Of a stretch of 58,000 nt of DNA, positions 43,411 to 53,491 are shown in pieces. Origin of the DNA: Diphasiastrum complanatum. Its lineage: Eukaryota; Streptophyta; Lycopodiopsida; Lycopodiales; Lycopodiaceae. The notes under the pieces are model-generated. The model made no database searches. It was not told the origin of the DNA and worked only from the letters and a program-made list of their open reading frames with translations. Within the stretch, counting starts at the first letter, position 1. Each line of letters opens with the position of its first letter. Location of the stretch: assembly GCA_029204225.1 (NCBI GenBank), contig CM055095.1, positions 43,553,184-43,611,183 of the forward strand, in the 5' to 3' direction. A program made the translations under genes and the position numbers.

Positions 43411-43429
43411 CTCCCTGGCAACGGCGCCA
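43411..43429 (-). other. Gypsy B primer-binding site (tRNA-Asp)
   Basis: The minus strand reads TGGCGCCGTTGCCAGGGAG, matching the tRNA-Asp-type site of element A in the first 13 bases and diverging slightly after. It lies four bases inside the LTR end. Confidence 0.85.
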
Positions 43430-43433
43430 AAAT

Positions 43434-44090
43434 TGTAGTGTGTTTCTTTCCTTGTCTATCCTCAACCCAAGATCTAATCAATCTAGCATCAAGGAGATGA
43501 AGTTAGTTGTCACGCGTAGATTCGTTCCCATGAGAGCGATAGCATAATTCAGATTTCAGCATGTATGGAATATCCACATCTAACATCCATTAACACTAGG
43601 CATTAACACTACAATTCTTAACACTAAGATCCACAATAAAGATAGCTCACTCTTTCTCTCTCATAAAAAGTATAAAAACATGCAATCCCAATAATAATCA
43701 GATCCAACAATTAGCAAACACAATAAAACCATGAGAGATGGAGGAAACGTGATAGAGAGCAAGGACATTCATAAATCCATTTCACAAGAGAACCAATCTA
43801 CTTTATTGAAATGAAGATATGTACATGTGTAGGAAACTCGAGTTGGTCCCTTCTTATAGTAGAGAGGAGGACCTTGGCCTCTGAATCCTATTGGTCCATT
43901 TCTGTCTCCCTAATTATTCAAATTTAAAAAAGAGTGGAAACCATCCAAAATTGGAGAGAAACCCAACTTTATTCATTAACTTGACATTTAGGCCCTGCGG
44001 CATTAAAAGTCCCGCAAAAAGGCTCAAAGTCCTTTTGTTGACTTTCTAATTAATCAAATCTCTATGTGATCATCGGGTTGGACTTACACA
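43434..44090 (-). repeat. Gypsy B 5' LTR
   Basis: On the minus strand it starts TGTGTAAGTCC at 44090 and ends …CACTACA at 43434, about 657 bp. It contains a CCAATAGGATT segment and a TATA-poor CTATAAGAAGG promoter-like stretch (near 43855) aligned with the corresponding LTR A region. Its outer border coincides with the end of coding similarity of the neighbouring broken host gene. Confidence 0.68.
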
Positions 44091-46025
44091 CGTAGGGTGC
44101 CAAACATGCTTTTGAATTTCCTAGTTTTTGTTATAGGAGAGGTAGAGGCATCAAGCGAGACAGACTCAACTTGGGTACGCTTTCTCTTAGGGGGAGAGAG
44201 GATGGTTGTATCTTTGGAGGAGTCAAGGGGTTGGGAGTCCTTTGGTGAGGAGGAAACCAATCTCTTACGAGAGGACATTGATCTAACAAGCTTCGGCAAA
44301 ATTGGGTCCTCTTTTCTCTTGAGCGCCTCAGCCACCATCAAAATTGACGATTTCAAGGTCTGAAAAAAGTACAACAGTGAAAATGCTTTAGATAAATCCA
44401 TGACCAGCATAAAGATGGACAATAACATTCAAAATTATTATGGTGAAAAAGGAAGAATAACTCACAAGGGTCTTCAACGCATCATCAAAGAAGTTTCTCA
44501 CTATCGCATGCTCACAAAGGCGTATCTTCATGAATCTGTTCTCCACAATGTATAAATAAGCCTTTTTATCAATGGCTTTTAATGGGATAGTGGTAAAGCC
44601 AATGTCGTCATCTGCCACCGATACTTTGTGAAGCACATGACCTTGTGCTACAAAAGTAGTCGACAGTCTTTGCCATTCAAAGAAAAAGCTCTGTGAGTTT
44701 ATGTCCTTCGCAGCCCTTTGTAAAATAGAACATGTGGTTCCTCATGTCAACTTTCTGAAGATTGGATGGATTTATTGATCTCATATACAATATCTGGATA
44801 AATGCTCATTATAGTTTGGTCCAATCCATAGTATCTAGTCTTGTAATTCAAGTTATAGTTCACAACCACATGTGATGGCAGGCATGAACACTATAGCATG
44901 CTTTTCCCAGAGATATTCTTAAGACTTCACCAACATAACTCCTAAATTTTGCTGAAACTTTAATGGAAAGTGACTTGCAAAATTGATCATCAAAAACTTA
45001 AGAAAGATAATAGAATCTCTAGAGCTACTTGCAACAAGTAAACCGCAATTCTAGCTTCTGACAAAATATCATAATCTATCAATCACAAAAAAATGTACCT
45101 ATTAATGGAGCCATATAAAAGTTGCTCTTTGCAACTTCCCATGCAGTCTTTTCAACATAAAATTTTAGAACATTCACATTTTCAGTTGTCTTTCCTATTA
45201 ACGATCACCCTTCTTTCTCTTCTGACAATGCATTGACGTTATCATTTCAAAGCATAGAATTTTCAAACTCAGTCTCGAACCCCTTCTGCTGTACTCCATT
45301 TATTTTTGCCGAAGATTCTGGTACTTCAGAAGGCTGTGTTGTGAAATACTCATGAATTACAAAGCAGTTACTTTTATTCTTGCTATACTGTTGCCTCAGA
45401 AACAAATAAATGTATTCCTTCAAAGTAAACGATTGGTAAGAGCACAACCATAAGAGGTGCACCCAAGTAGGGTAATACAAATGGATGTCTGTAGGCTTCA
45501 AATATTATTTGCCAAGGATAAAAAACCACTCATTGAGACAACTTCCCAGCAAGTCACATATATGCTATCAAGAGTAGCAAGTAGCAATAACATGTAAGAT
45601 CCATTTTCTAAACCACAACTTCCAGTTGATAATATAGCTATAACATTTGCTTTCAAATCACAAGATCTTTCGATCAAGTTTTTGGTCACATTCATTTTCT
45701 TAAGCCAATCATTGCAATTAAGAACTTTCATACTGCACACAACTTAGCAAGTCTTTATAATCAACCTAATAACAGTACTGCATAGCCAGCTTGCCAAGGT
45801 ACTTGCACTCATAGTTATACATGAGATGCTCCTCACACAACCAACTCATTGGGTGACTTCAGAGACTAAATAAAATTGAATGGCACCTAATTTGACTTTT
45901 AAACGGAAGTAAAGCAAATTACATGGGAAATAAGCACCACTTGCTTGCTTCTCTGTGGTGATTATGAATGGCAGATCTTGTTCCAATTTTTTTGCATAAT
46001 CTATAGCATACCCTTCAAATAATAA
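44091..46025 (-). pseudogene. Unidentified multi-exon host gene, broken
   Basis: Minus-strand coding-like blocks in order: GFLLLFEGYAIDYAKKLEQD (about 46025-45900); EEHLMYNYECKYLGKLAMQYC (45835-45770); MKVLNCNDWLKKMNVTKNLI through a Cys/Leu-rich segment (45735-45500); KEYIYLFLRQQYSKNKSNCF and KFYVEKTAWEVAKSNFYMAP with two internal stops (45500-45106); NYKTRYYGLDQTIMSIYPDI (about 44860-44780); SFFFEWQRLSTTFVAQGHV through VRNFFDDALKTL (44690-44466); a GT-AG intron (44465-44360); then TLKSSILMVAEALKRKEDP and a basic KRKRT-containing tail ending at the LTR of Gypsy B. Splice phases agree across the 106-bp intron. I do not recognise the family. The stops and the LTR at its 3' border indicate a pseudogene, or a gene cut by the insertion. 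Confidence 0.6.
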
Positions 46026-46493
46026 CAAAAACCCAACAGTTGATTCTCAAACGCTCAAGATAACGCACACAAATCTGAATTAGCTGAATTTGGTAGCAAA
46101 AAGTACTCAGAAGACATAAAAGCATCAAAATGAAGAAACAAAAAAAGCACACAACTTCAAAATTTTTAATGCATGTTAGGTCTAATTCTCATGCAGAGCA
46201 CTTTCCATACAGATGTTTAACTATGGGATTGCAGTGTGCAGTCTAGTTACAGTAGCCATATGGATGACCTACTATGTCATGCCTATGTTCTAATCAGCTG
46301 GTGAGCTGCAAAATTAAACAGCTACAATTGAAAAATGAAAACTCAAAAGATGAAAATCAAATCACCCTGCTACAAACAGAACTGGCAGCCTTCTTGGGCT
46401 CTACAGGTCTACCACCTGTGCAGCAACATGAAGCATGAAGGAAGCAAGAGCACCACCTATCACCGGCCTCACGATGGCAAAACACTCGAGCAA

Positions 46494-46604
46494 ATACGCA
46501 GAAGCCAAGCCGAGAGCCAAAATCTCCTTTCAGCAGGTACGTAGAACCCAAGTCCAAAGCCAAATCCCCTTCAACAGGTACGCAGAAGCCAAGCCGAAAC
46601 GCTG
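46494..46604 (+). repeat. Tandem repeat, ~42-bp unit, about 2.6 copies
   Basis: TACGCAGAAGCCAAGCCGA...TCAGCAGG, TACGTAGAACCCAAGTCCA...TCAACAGG, then TACGCAGAAGCCAAGCCGA again. Each unit joins the next through CAGGTACG, which resembles a splice donor. An open frame runs through it, but I do not recognise a product. Confidence 0.8.
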
Positions 46605-47390
46605 CAAAAATGAACCTTTTAGTATCTTGCAACAAAGCGACAAACCATATTCATTTGCAAAACACACAAAACCAGAGCTATCACCATATTAGATATCAAA
46701 GATATCTCGTTGTCATATTAGATATGCTATTTGAAAAACAAAGAGCATTATGCGCATCATGATAATACATATCAAAGACACCTCCGTCATATTCTACGAT
46801 AATATTTGGCAACACAGAAACGAAAAATTACCTCATAATATTCAGAGATCCATTACCAATTCACAGACACGATAGTTACTGAAGGCTAGTAAACGCTGAC
46901 CAAAATCAGATCCAAACCAATGCAATCTGTCAGTGTATAGGATGTGGGTGTGAGTGGGGCCTTTGATCGTTTATTTATGTTCTATATTCCAAAATCAGAT
47001 TGTGTTTTCCAAAGCCGACACATTATTGATTCTTTAAAAAACGCAAAATCAGTGTCAAAATCATTACTGATTCTTTGGAAACATTACTGCAAAATCAGAT
47101 TGTGTTTTTCAAAGAAGTGAGTGTAATCATGTGTCAAGCTAGGAGAAGTTGCTCGGCGTTCTGCAACGCTGCATGCTTGAGCACATTTTGAGGAGGCCCA
47201 TCACATTAGAGCCGGAAAAAGAGATCTCCATCCCATTCTTCCTCAATGGCAAGGAGTTTTGAAGTGTAAAATCAACCGATCAGCACAACTGATCAATCTT
47301 CTGTCAAACATAAATGAGTTGCTTAGCACAACCGAGCAAATCAGCAAAAATAGATGAGACCGACAACTGATCAATCTTCTATCAATCATA
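46605..47390. other. No recognisable gene
   Basis: AT-rich. Short direct repeats of CAAAATCAG...TGTGTTTTYCAAAG (near 46992-47010 and 47092-47115) and of CAACTGATCAATCTTCT...CATAAATGAGTTG (near 47287 and 47353). No coding similarity seen. Confidence 0.5.
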
Positions 47391-47504
47391 AATGAGTTGA
47401 TAAGCATAACGACCTCAATAGAAGATCAAGATGGCCTAATTAACGGACATAAAAGTAACCGAACAACCCTACATCGACTTCTTTCAATCATCCAAAGTAT
47501 TAGA

Positions 47505-47660
47505 CTTCTTCAACAAACAAGTCACTCGACATCGAAGTCTCCGACTTCTTTGACAACTTCAACCATCAACCGAAGTGTCTGACTTCTTCCATCGAAGTCT
47601 CTGAAGTGTCCGACTTCTTTCACAACTGAAGTGTCCGACTTCTTTCACAACTGAAGTGTC
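47505..47660 (+). repeat. GAAGTC/GACTTC hairpin-rich repeat, left copy
   Basis: A 92-bp part (from CTTCAACAAACAAGTCACTC) is nearly identical to 51563-51655 inside the 3' LTR of Copia I. It contains GAAGTCTCCGACTTC, a perfect 6-bp-stem hairpin, and several GAAGTGTCCGACTTC variants in tandem. It may be the remnant of the Copia I 5' LTR. Confidence 0.7.
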
Positions 47661-47704
47661 AACAACTTGTAAATAAATCGATAGACATTTTTTCTCATCC
47701 AGCT

Positions 47705-48088
47705 GACTGGATTTTGGATTTGTTTAGTGGAAGCGAGACAACCAGTGCATGTGTTGTCCAAAAAGGCAGACATGTGGCTGTAGAGCTAGATGAGAATTTG
47801 GTAAGTTTTATTAAAATGAGATTAATGGGAGTTTCAATTTTGCCGGACGAGTTTCAAGAAGTGGGTAAACTAGGCCCCTCCGAAGATATTGTTGCTCCAC
47901 TTTGTAAAGAGCCCCAACCACCTGCTAGTGGCATTGTAGGTGATGAAGGTGAACTAGCAGAGATGGTTGAAGAAACTTACAATATTGTAGTAGACATCAT
48001 TACACAGGAACAGTCTACTGCTCAAGTAGATGTAAATCATGTAAGGGCTGCTAATCCTGACACAAATGATTTGGTCAAAAAAATTTGA
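47705..48088 (+). pseudogene. Beta-class (N4/N6-type) DNA methyltransferase-like fragment
   Basis: A CATCCAG acceptor-like site at 47702 precedes a frame that reads DWILDLFSGSETTSACVVQK, then GRHVAVELDENLVSFIKMRL. This matches the C-terminal SAM-binding motif I region of N4/N6-type DNA methylases (usual form lDpFaGSGTT..A...gR..igiE.d), with Glu where the last Gly of the loop is expected. The rest of the frame is acidic and low in complexity and resembles nothing I know. No catalytic (D/S)PP(Y/W) motif is visible nearby, so it is an orphan exon or relic. Such domains occur in some plant DNA methylases and in some mobile elements; I cannot tell which source applies. Confidence 0.5.
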
Positions 48089-48540
48089 CTACAGTGTACA
48101 AATATTTCTCACAATTTCTTATAAAGTGAATACTTTTATCTTTTAAAAAAGAATGAGCATTTTTACTAAGGATGATTATTCTTGGAAATTGTTGATTTTT
48201 AAACGTCTTTGTGTTGTTTAAGTTTACTATTTATTCAAATTGGTTAGTTAGACAAATATTTTAAATTCTACACTTGGATCATTTTTTTTAAGTAACTTTC
48301 AAATTATTCATATTACTTAGTTACACAAATATTTTTTAATTTTCCACTTGAATCATTTTTTTACATGCCAAGATATTAAGATATATTTACTAACAAGATT
48401 TTAAAATCACATGAAGATATTATATATTGCATTTGAAAAAAACAACATTATAATAAATTAACCTAGTTTCTTTTCTTCTATTTAAAAATTCAAAATTTAT
48501 GAAAATTTAAAAAAATCTTAAAATCCTAGAAAAAAATGGG
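48089..48540. other. AT-rich non-coding stretch
   Basis: Very AT-rich. An AATYATTCATATTACTTAGTTACACAAATATTTT-like block repeats loosely near 48240 and 48300. This is where a Copia I primer site would be expected, but none is recognised. Confidence 0.5.
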
Positions 48541-49300
48541 TCTTCCACCACTTATCGTTTCAAAAGATTTTGCATTGGAAATTAAAACTTCGGATGATGT
48601 TAATAGATAGAGATCATTGGGATGTAGTAGAAGGTTATGACCTGAAACCAGAAGATGGTGATCAAGCAAAGGCATGGAAGATCAAAGATCAGAAGGCCTT
48701 AGCATGTATCACACTCAATCTGGCCGACTCCCAAATATCACACGTTACCACATGCAAGTCCTCTAAAGATGTATCAGATTTGTTATCAAATATCTATAAG
48801 ACTCAAGATGTAACCACACGATTACACCTTAAAAGGAAGTTCTTCACACTTAGCATGTCTGATTCTACTGCAATCACTTCTCACATTAACACCTTCAAGT
48901 CTTTATTAGATCAGTTATCAGTTGTAGGATGTGTTATTCAAGATGATGATGTCGTTATGACCTTGTTTTCTTCTCTTCCAAAGTCGTATGAACACTTTGT
49001 CGTGATGATCTCCACACAACGACCTCACTCTTCAAAAGGTCATCTTCTTCCAGAAGAAATACGGAGATAGGCCAGCGATTTGTCAGTCAAAGTCAGTCCT
49101 GTACACCCAAAAGAAAGACTATTCCAAGGGCAAGAATCAAGTGTAGCAGCAACGGTAGCAGCAGCAACAACAGAAGCCTCACACTCAGGTTGAGAACAGT
49201 GGATGATGCAACAAACTCTTTTGCAGATACTGTAAAAGAGCTAACCATGACATCAACGAGTGTCGTATCCGCATCTACAATGAGGCTAAGAAGTAACAAC
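48541..49300 (+). pseudogene. Ty1/Copia element I, gag
   Basis: A 166-codon frame (48570-49070, entered without an ATG after an upstream frame break) carries KLRMMLIDRDHWDVVEGYDL, KAWKIKDQKALACITLNLAD, DVTTRLHLKRKFFTLSMSD, INTFKSLLDQLSVVG and MTLFSSLPKSYEHFV, typical UBN2-type Copia gag. After a frame shift, a Gln-rich linker leads to a canonical zinc knuckle, CRYCKRANHDINEC (C-x2-C-x4-H-x4-C), near 49215. Gag would build the particle and bind RNA; shifts and stops disable it. Confidence 0.83.
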
Positions 49301-51139
49301 AACAACAGTTAGACTCCTCCAATGCGGCGAAATTCAAGGAGCAAGATTTTGATGAAGACAAACCATCAGAACTGTTAATGGCTTTCAACAAGTAGCTATC
49401 AAGACTACGATTGCTAGTACTTGGACAGTAGCACTACCCAACATTTAACTCCTCAAAGAGAATAGTTTACTGAATGTAATAGTTGCTTTTCATGAATATG
49501 TAAACGATCATGCTTTACTGTGGCTTAGTCATTTTGGACATGCCAATACAATATGTTCTTCCTTACATGGATTGTATTTCCTCTTTCATTAGATAGGAAA
49601 TCATTATTCTGTGAATCTTGCATTTATCTCTTGAGGCAGATTTCTCAGAACACATTCCATCAACACAAAAAAATGTGTTGTATCTTGTACATATCTTTGC
49701 TATCCAAACTGCCTGGCAAAACAACTCAGCCAGATCTATGCTACATCAAGCACATTAACCTTCGAAGTTTAGGGCAAAAGCTACTGCCACAGCCTGTTAT
49801 GAACAAATCAGATCCAGCACTAGAGCTGTCAACAACAAAATTCCTTACGAAGTATGGCATCGACACAAGCCTAGTGTCAGCCATTTAAAAATCCTTGGTT
49901 GTATATGTTTAGTTCACGGTCCTTAGCAGCTTAGGAAGAAACTAGACCAAAGGTCAATGTGAAGTGGCAAGAAGCTATTGAAAGCGAAATACAACTCACT
50001 TTCGACTTTATCTTGACATGAAACTCCATCAACATCGACATTGAAGTCATCGACATCGACATCTTCTCAAGAGTGAGCCAACCAACTCAACTTTTCCAAA
50101 GTCTTTGACAATTGCTGACTGTCACCATTCAAAATGGAGCTCTTTGTCAGCCCTATCCAAATATTTCAACTTGAAGCAGAAGTAGGATCTACTTTATCAA
50201 AGTCCACGTCATCAACTTTCCACTCACAAAAGAGTTTTCAACAACAAGTCAATCTTCAAGAAGTGATCAACTCTGATGGTTCCATTGCAAAATGGAAAGC
50301 ACGACTTATCTTATTTAGAAGGTTTTGCAAACAATTCAACTTACTATAATGTTTCTTCCAAGCATATAGGTGCCAATTCAGTTCATAGCTCTTTATGTGG
50401 ATGATGCATTCATTATGTCTTACAACGCTTTCCTACTGCACACTACTAAGAGTGATCTGTCAAAGGAATTTGACATGACTAATTCAGGCGTTGTTCATTC
50501 TTTGCTAAGAATTCACATTGCTAGAAATAGAATTCAAAAGAAGATCTATCCCAGCTAGCATAAGCATCCAGAAAGTGTTCTAGGAAAATTTCATATTTCT
50601 GATTGCAAACCGATTAATGCACCAATGGATCCAAATATAGTATTGACTAAACCTTCTTGTGTTGAGACCGACAGTGAAGTACTCAACTTAGCGAAGTATC
50701 CTTATCATTCACTAATCGGATTCTTAATGTATGCCATGTTTTGCACCAGATCAGATTTAGCATACACTGTTAGCACATTAAGTAAACATATATCTATTCC
50801 TAAGATCTTGCTTTGGAAAGCCTTGAAGAGAGTGATGAAATATATTTCTTACATCACACTCAGTTTCAGCCTACTACCCTTCTTTGTGATAATTTGAGCT
50901 GTATTTCACTGTCTCTGAATCCTAGATTTTATGGCAAGTCAAAGCACATTGAAATCCTTTATCATTTTATTAGGGACAAGATTTTTTCAAGACAAGTGAT
51001 TCTTCAATACTACTCCACAACAAAAATGGTTGCAGACATATTCACCAAAAGCTCTTCCCAGGATCTAGCACCAGAAGTTCTTCAACATGCTAAACCCGTC
51101 GAAGACATTCAAGGCACCAACCGTGACCTTAAGGGGGGC
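49301..51139 (+). pseudogene. Ty1/Copia element I, integrase, RT and RNase H relics
   Basis: Scattered blocks in the right order on the plus strand. GAG-pre-integrase (LLWLSHFGHANTIC, then CESC, 49510-49630). The integrase C-terminal part (NNKIPYEVWHRHKPSVSHLK, about 49830-49900). RT palm (ALYVDDAFIMSYNAFLL, near 50390; FDMTNSGVVHSLLRIHIARN; ISDCKPINAPMDPN; YHSLIGFLMYAMFCTRSDLA). RNase H (LCDNLSCISLSLNPRFYGKS, KHIEILYHFIRDKI, MVADIFTKSSSQD). The protease and the central integrase are missing or unreadable, and the RNase H N-terminal half is deleted. A polypurine tract AAGGGGGGC (51131-51139) ends it. Inactive. Confidence 0.85.
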
Positions 51140-51850
51140 TGTTGGAAATTAAGCTCACAGTTTTCTCTTTGGTGATACTATTTCTATTTCAAGATTCTTC
51201 TTGCACATTTTTTTATCAATGATCTAGGGTCAGATGCAACCTCTTTTGGGTTCTATGTCTACTCATTTGATACCTGCAAGAATCACAAAGGTTTCCTATT
51301 CGGCTAATCTTCATCAAATCAACTGAACAATTTGAAAGTCAACTTCGTCGACTTTCCGGCTGATCTACATCAAAGGGTATCCATTCCCGTCTACTTCTAC
51401 ATTCGAATGGCAAAGCATCATGAAGAACATCGAAGGCCTGATCACCCTCGACTTCTTCAACAGTCATGTCACTCTACATCGAAGTCTTCGAAGCCTTCGA
51501 CTTCATCGACAACTTCGTTTATCAACCAAAGTGTCCAACTTCGTTGATCAACCAAAGTGTCCGACTCTTCAACAAACAAGTCACTCGACATCGAAGTCTC
51601 CGACTTCTTTGACAACTTCAACCATCAACCGAAGTGTCCAACTTCTTCCATTGAAGTCTCCGACTTTTCGACAACTTCAGTCATCAACCGAAGTATCCGA
51701 CTTCTTCCAACCGAAGTGTCCGAAGTCTCCGACTTCTGCTCCGTCCATGAGACGAACGATTTTGAGCCTCCAAGTTATGCCGCCATTTTGGTTGTAACTC
51801 ATCGTTGTGCTTCAGTGTAATATGCAGCAATATGCTTTATTATCTATGTA
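51140..51850 (+). repeat. Copia I 3' LTR (outer end uncertain)
   Basis: Starts TGTTGGAAATTAAGC after the polypurine tract. The region 51330-51740 is rich in words TCGACTTC, GAAGTCTTCGAAG and GAAGTCTCCGACTTC in both orientations, including the 92-bp block shared with 47505-47597. The far end is not defined; no clean CA terminus or duplication was found. Confidence 0.6.
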
Positions 51851-52239
51851 TAACGTAGAAGAATGCTTATTGTGATTTGAATGGACTTCGCTTTTGTTTG
51901 ATCACGCTTGTTTACTCACTCTAATCAGAACACTGACGTCTACGACTCCTCAGTTTTTGATCAGACGATGGCTGTCTTTGACGCCTGAGGAACTTGCATT
52001 ATCACACTACTTTATTACTTTGTTTTTCCAAAACTGAACTTCTCATTAAATCTATTTTTCAGTAATACCTCACACCATTTCTAATCTCTTCGGTGGATTG
52101 TACTCATATGACCATTTGTTTCTGAGTATGAATCGAATTTTTAAGATCCTGTTGGGCAGAGCGCTTGAGCTGTGATTACAACTGAGCATTTACATTCATT
52201 AGATTGTTCTTGCATGTAGCAGCCCATAATAACAGGAGA
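51851..52239. other. No recognisable gene
   Basis: AT-rich flank between Copia I and the LINE relic. It may be the U5 end of the Copia I LTR or host sequence. Confidence 0.4.
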
Positions 52240-52860
52240 GTCGTTCCGCAACTATTTCCTTCTCTCTTCTCCGTTCGCGTTCTACCGCCCTACCATGCTT
52301 CACTCCAAGCTGAATTGGCTTTGTAACGAGGATCTTCCTTCTTTCTTTTTTCGTACTCTCCGTTGTAGATGCTCCTCTTCCTTTGTTCACTCTCTTTCTA
52401 TTTTCGGTACCACTCTTACTGACACCCTTCTATGGTCCAGACATTTGTCTCTCTTTTTCAAGCCTTTCAATCTGCTTCTCCCCCTAACACTGCCCATCTC
52501 ACTTCTTTTTGTGCCACAAAACGTTCCTCTCCTTGGAATAGGTCGTAGCACTAGGCACACCGTTTTCGCTCTCTGAGCTACATGTTGCCCTCCTCTCCCT
52601 ACCCCTCGATAAGACTCCTTGTCTTGACGAGGTCATCCCTAATTTCTTTATTAAACTTTGGCCGCAACTGGGCCCAACTTTGCTTCACTTGGCCCACCAA
52701 GCTTTCTCCACTACTTCTCTGCCCTGCTAGATTTCTGAAGGCCTTATCAAGCTCATTCCAAAGAGCTCTCTTTCTCAAACTTTGTCTGACTTCCGTCCCC
52801 TCACAATGCTTAACATATCCTATAAGATTTTGGCCTCAGGAGAGATATATAGGCAAACCT
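52240..52860 (+). pseudogene. LINE (non-LTR retrotransposon) RT relic 1
   Basis: The first frame (52250-52570) reads like the linker before LINE RT (KLNWLCNEDLPSFFFRTL, then a SIFGTTLTDTLLWSRHLSLF segment). After a frame shift at about 52575, PLDKTPCLDEVIPNFFIKLW, PQLGPTLLHLAHQAFSTTSL, GLIKLIPKSS, LSDFRPLTMLNISYKILA follow, the conserved RT motifs 0-2 (tPG.DGip..fy..lW; LIPK; D.RPi.L.n..yKi). One in-frame stop occurs after LPC. The RT core with the catalytic motif and the endonuclease are absent. It ends near 52860 at a GC-rich patch. Intact LINEs copy themselves by target-primed reverse transcription. Confidence 0.8.
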
Positions 52861-52879
52861 GCCTATATTCTCACATCTG

Positions 52880-53165
52880 TATGTGCACGAGCTTGGCTCC
52901 ATCTGGCCGACTCTAACCGGAGAGCTGCTCGGCGCCACTTGCTCGCTTCTTGATGCCCTCCTAGGAAGTGCCCGCCGGCGCCAAGCTGCGCGTTGCCCGA
53001 CGCCCACCTGGGAGCCTGAGCCCACCCGTGCCGCCCATGCCCGTGAAAATCGGCTGCCCCTAGTTTTTGACGGTCTCTAGCATCGGGGCCAGTTGCGCCC
53101 AGCCACTGGGCTGGGGCCAAACGCTGAACACATGTGGCCCCTTACCTTGGGCTGTCAGGGATATA
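52880..53165. other. GC-rich patch, unidentified
   Basis: About 65% GC in the middle of AT-rich DNA, with CGGCGCC, CCGCCGGCGCC and GCCCACCYG words. Several overlapping open frames on both strands result from the low stop-codon density, and none resembles a known protein. Confidence 0.4.
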
Positions 53166-53491
53166 CGTGCCCCTCAGGTTTAAAAATGGGTGCATATGAG
53201 ATAAAGGTTATCTCATTTATGTCTTCTAACTTCCTCCCATATACATATCTGTGTCGTAACTATTCGTACAAATTGCGTACGGATGTATTCGTACGAGTAC
53301 TTTGTGATGAATGTAAGAGAGTAATCAGGCAGCGTTGAGGCGGTTGCTATATTGCTAGAAAGATCGGTCTATCTGATTTGTCCAAGAGTATCTATCGATG
53401 AGTGGATCGTGCAGAATGCAGCAGTTCTGTGTTCTGACATCGCATTGAAGCGCTTACATCAGTGGACTGAGGAGGGTTTTGATCAGTAGGT

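Noticed and set aside
33236-44090. Treating the mirrored Gypsy halves as one intact transposon with terminal inverted repeats
   Set aside because: Each half has its own LTR, primer site and gag, and the two halves differ clearly in sequence and in LTR length. They are two truncated elements, not arms of one DNA transposon.
52880-53165. GC-rich patch as a host exon or CpG-island promoter
   Set aside because: All six frames are fairly open because of composition, none has recognisable similarity, and no promoter elements or splice sites are convincing.
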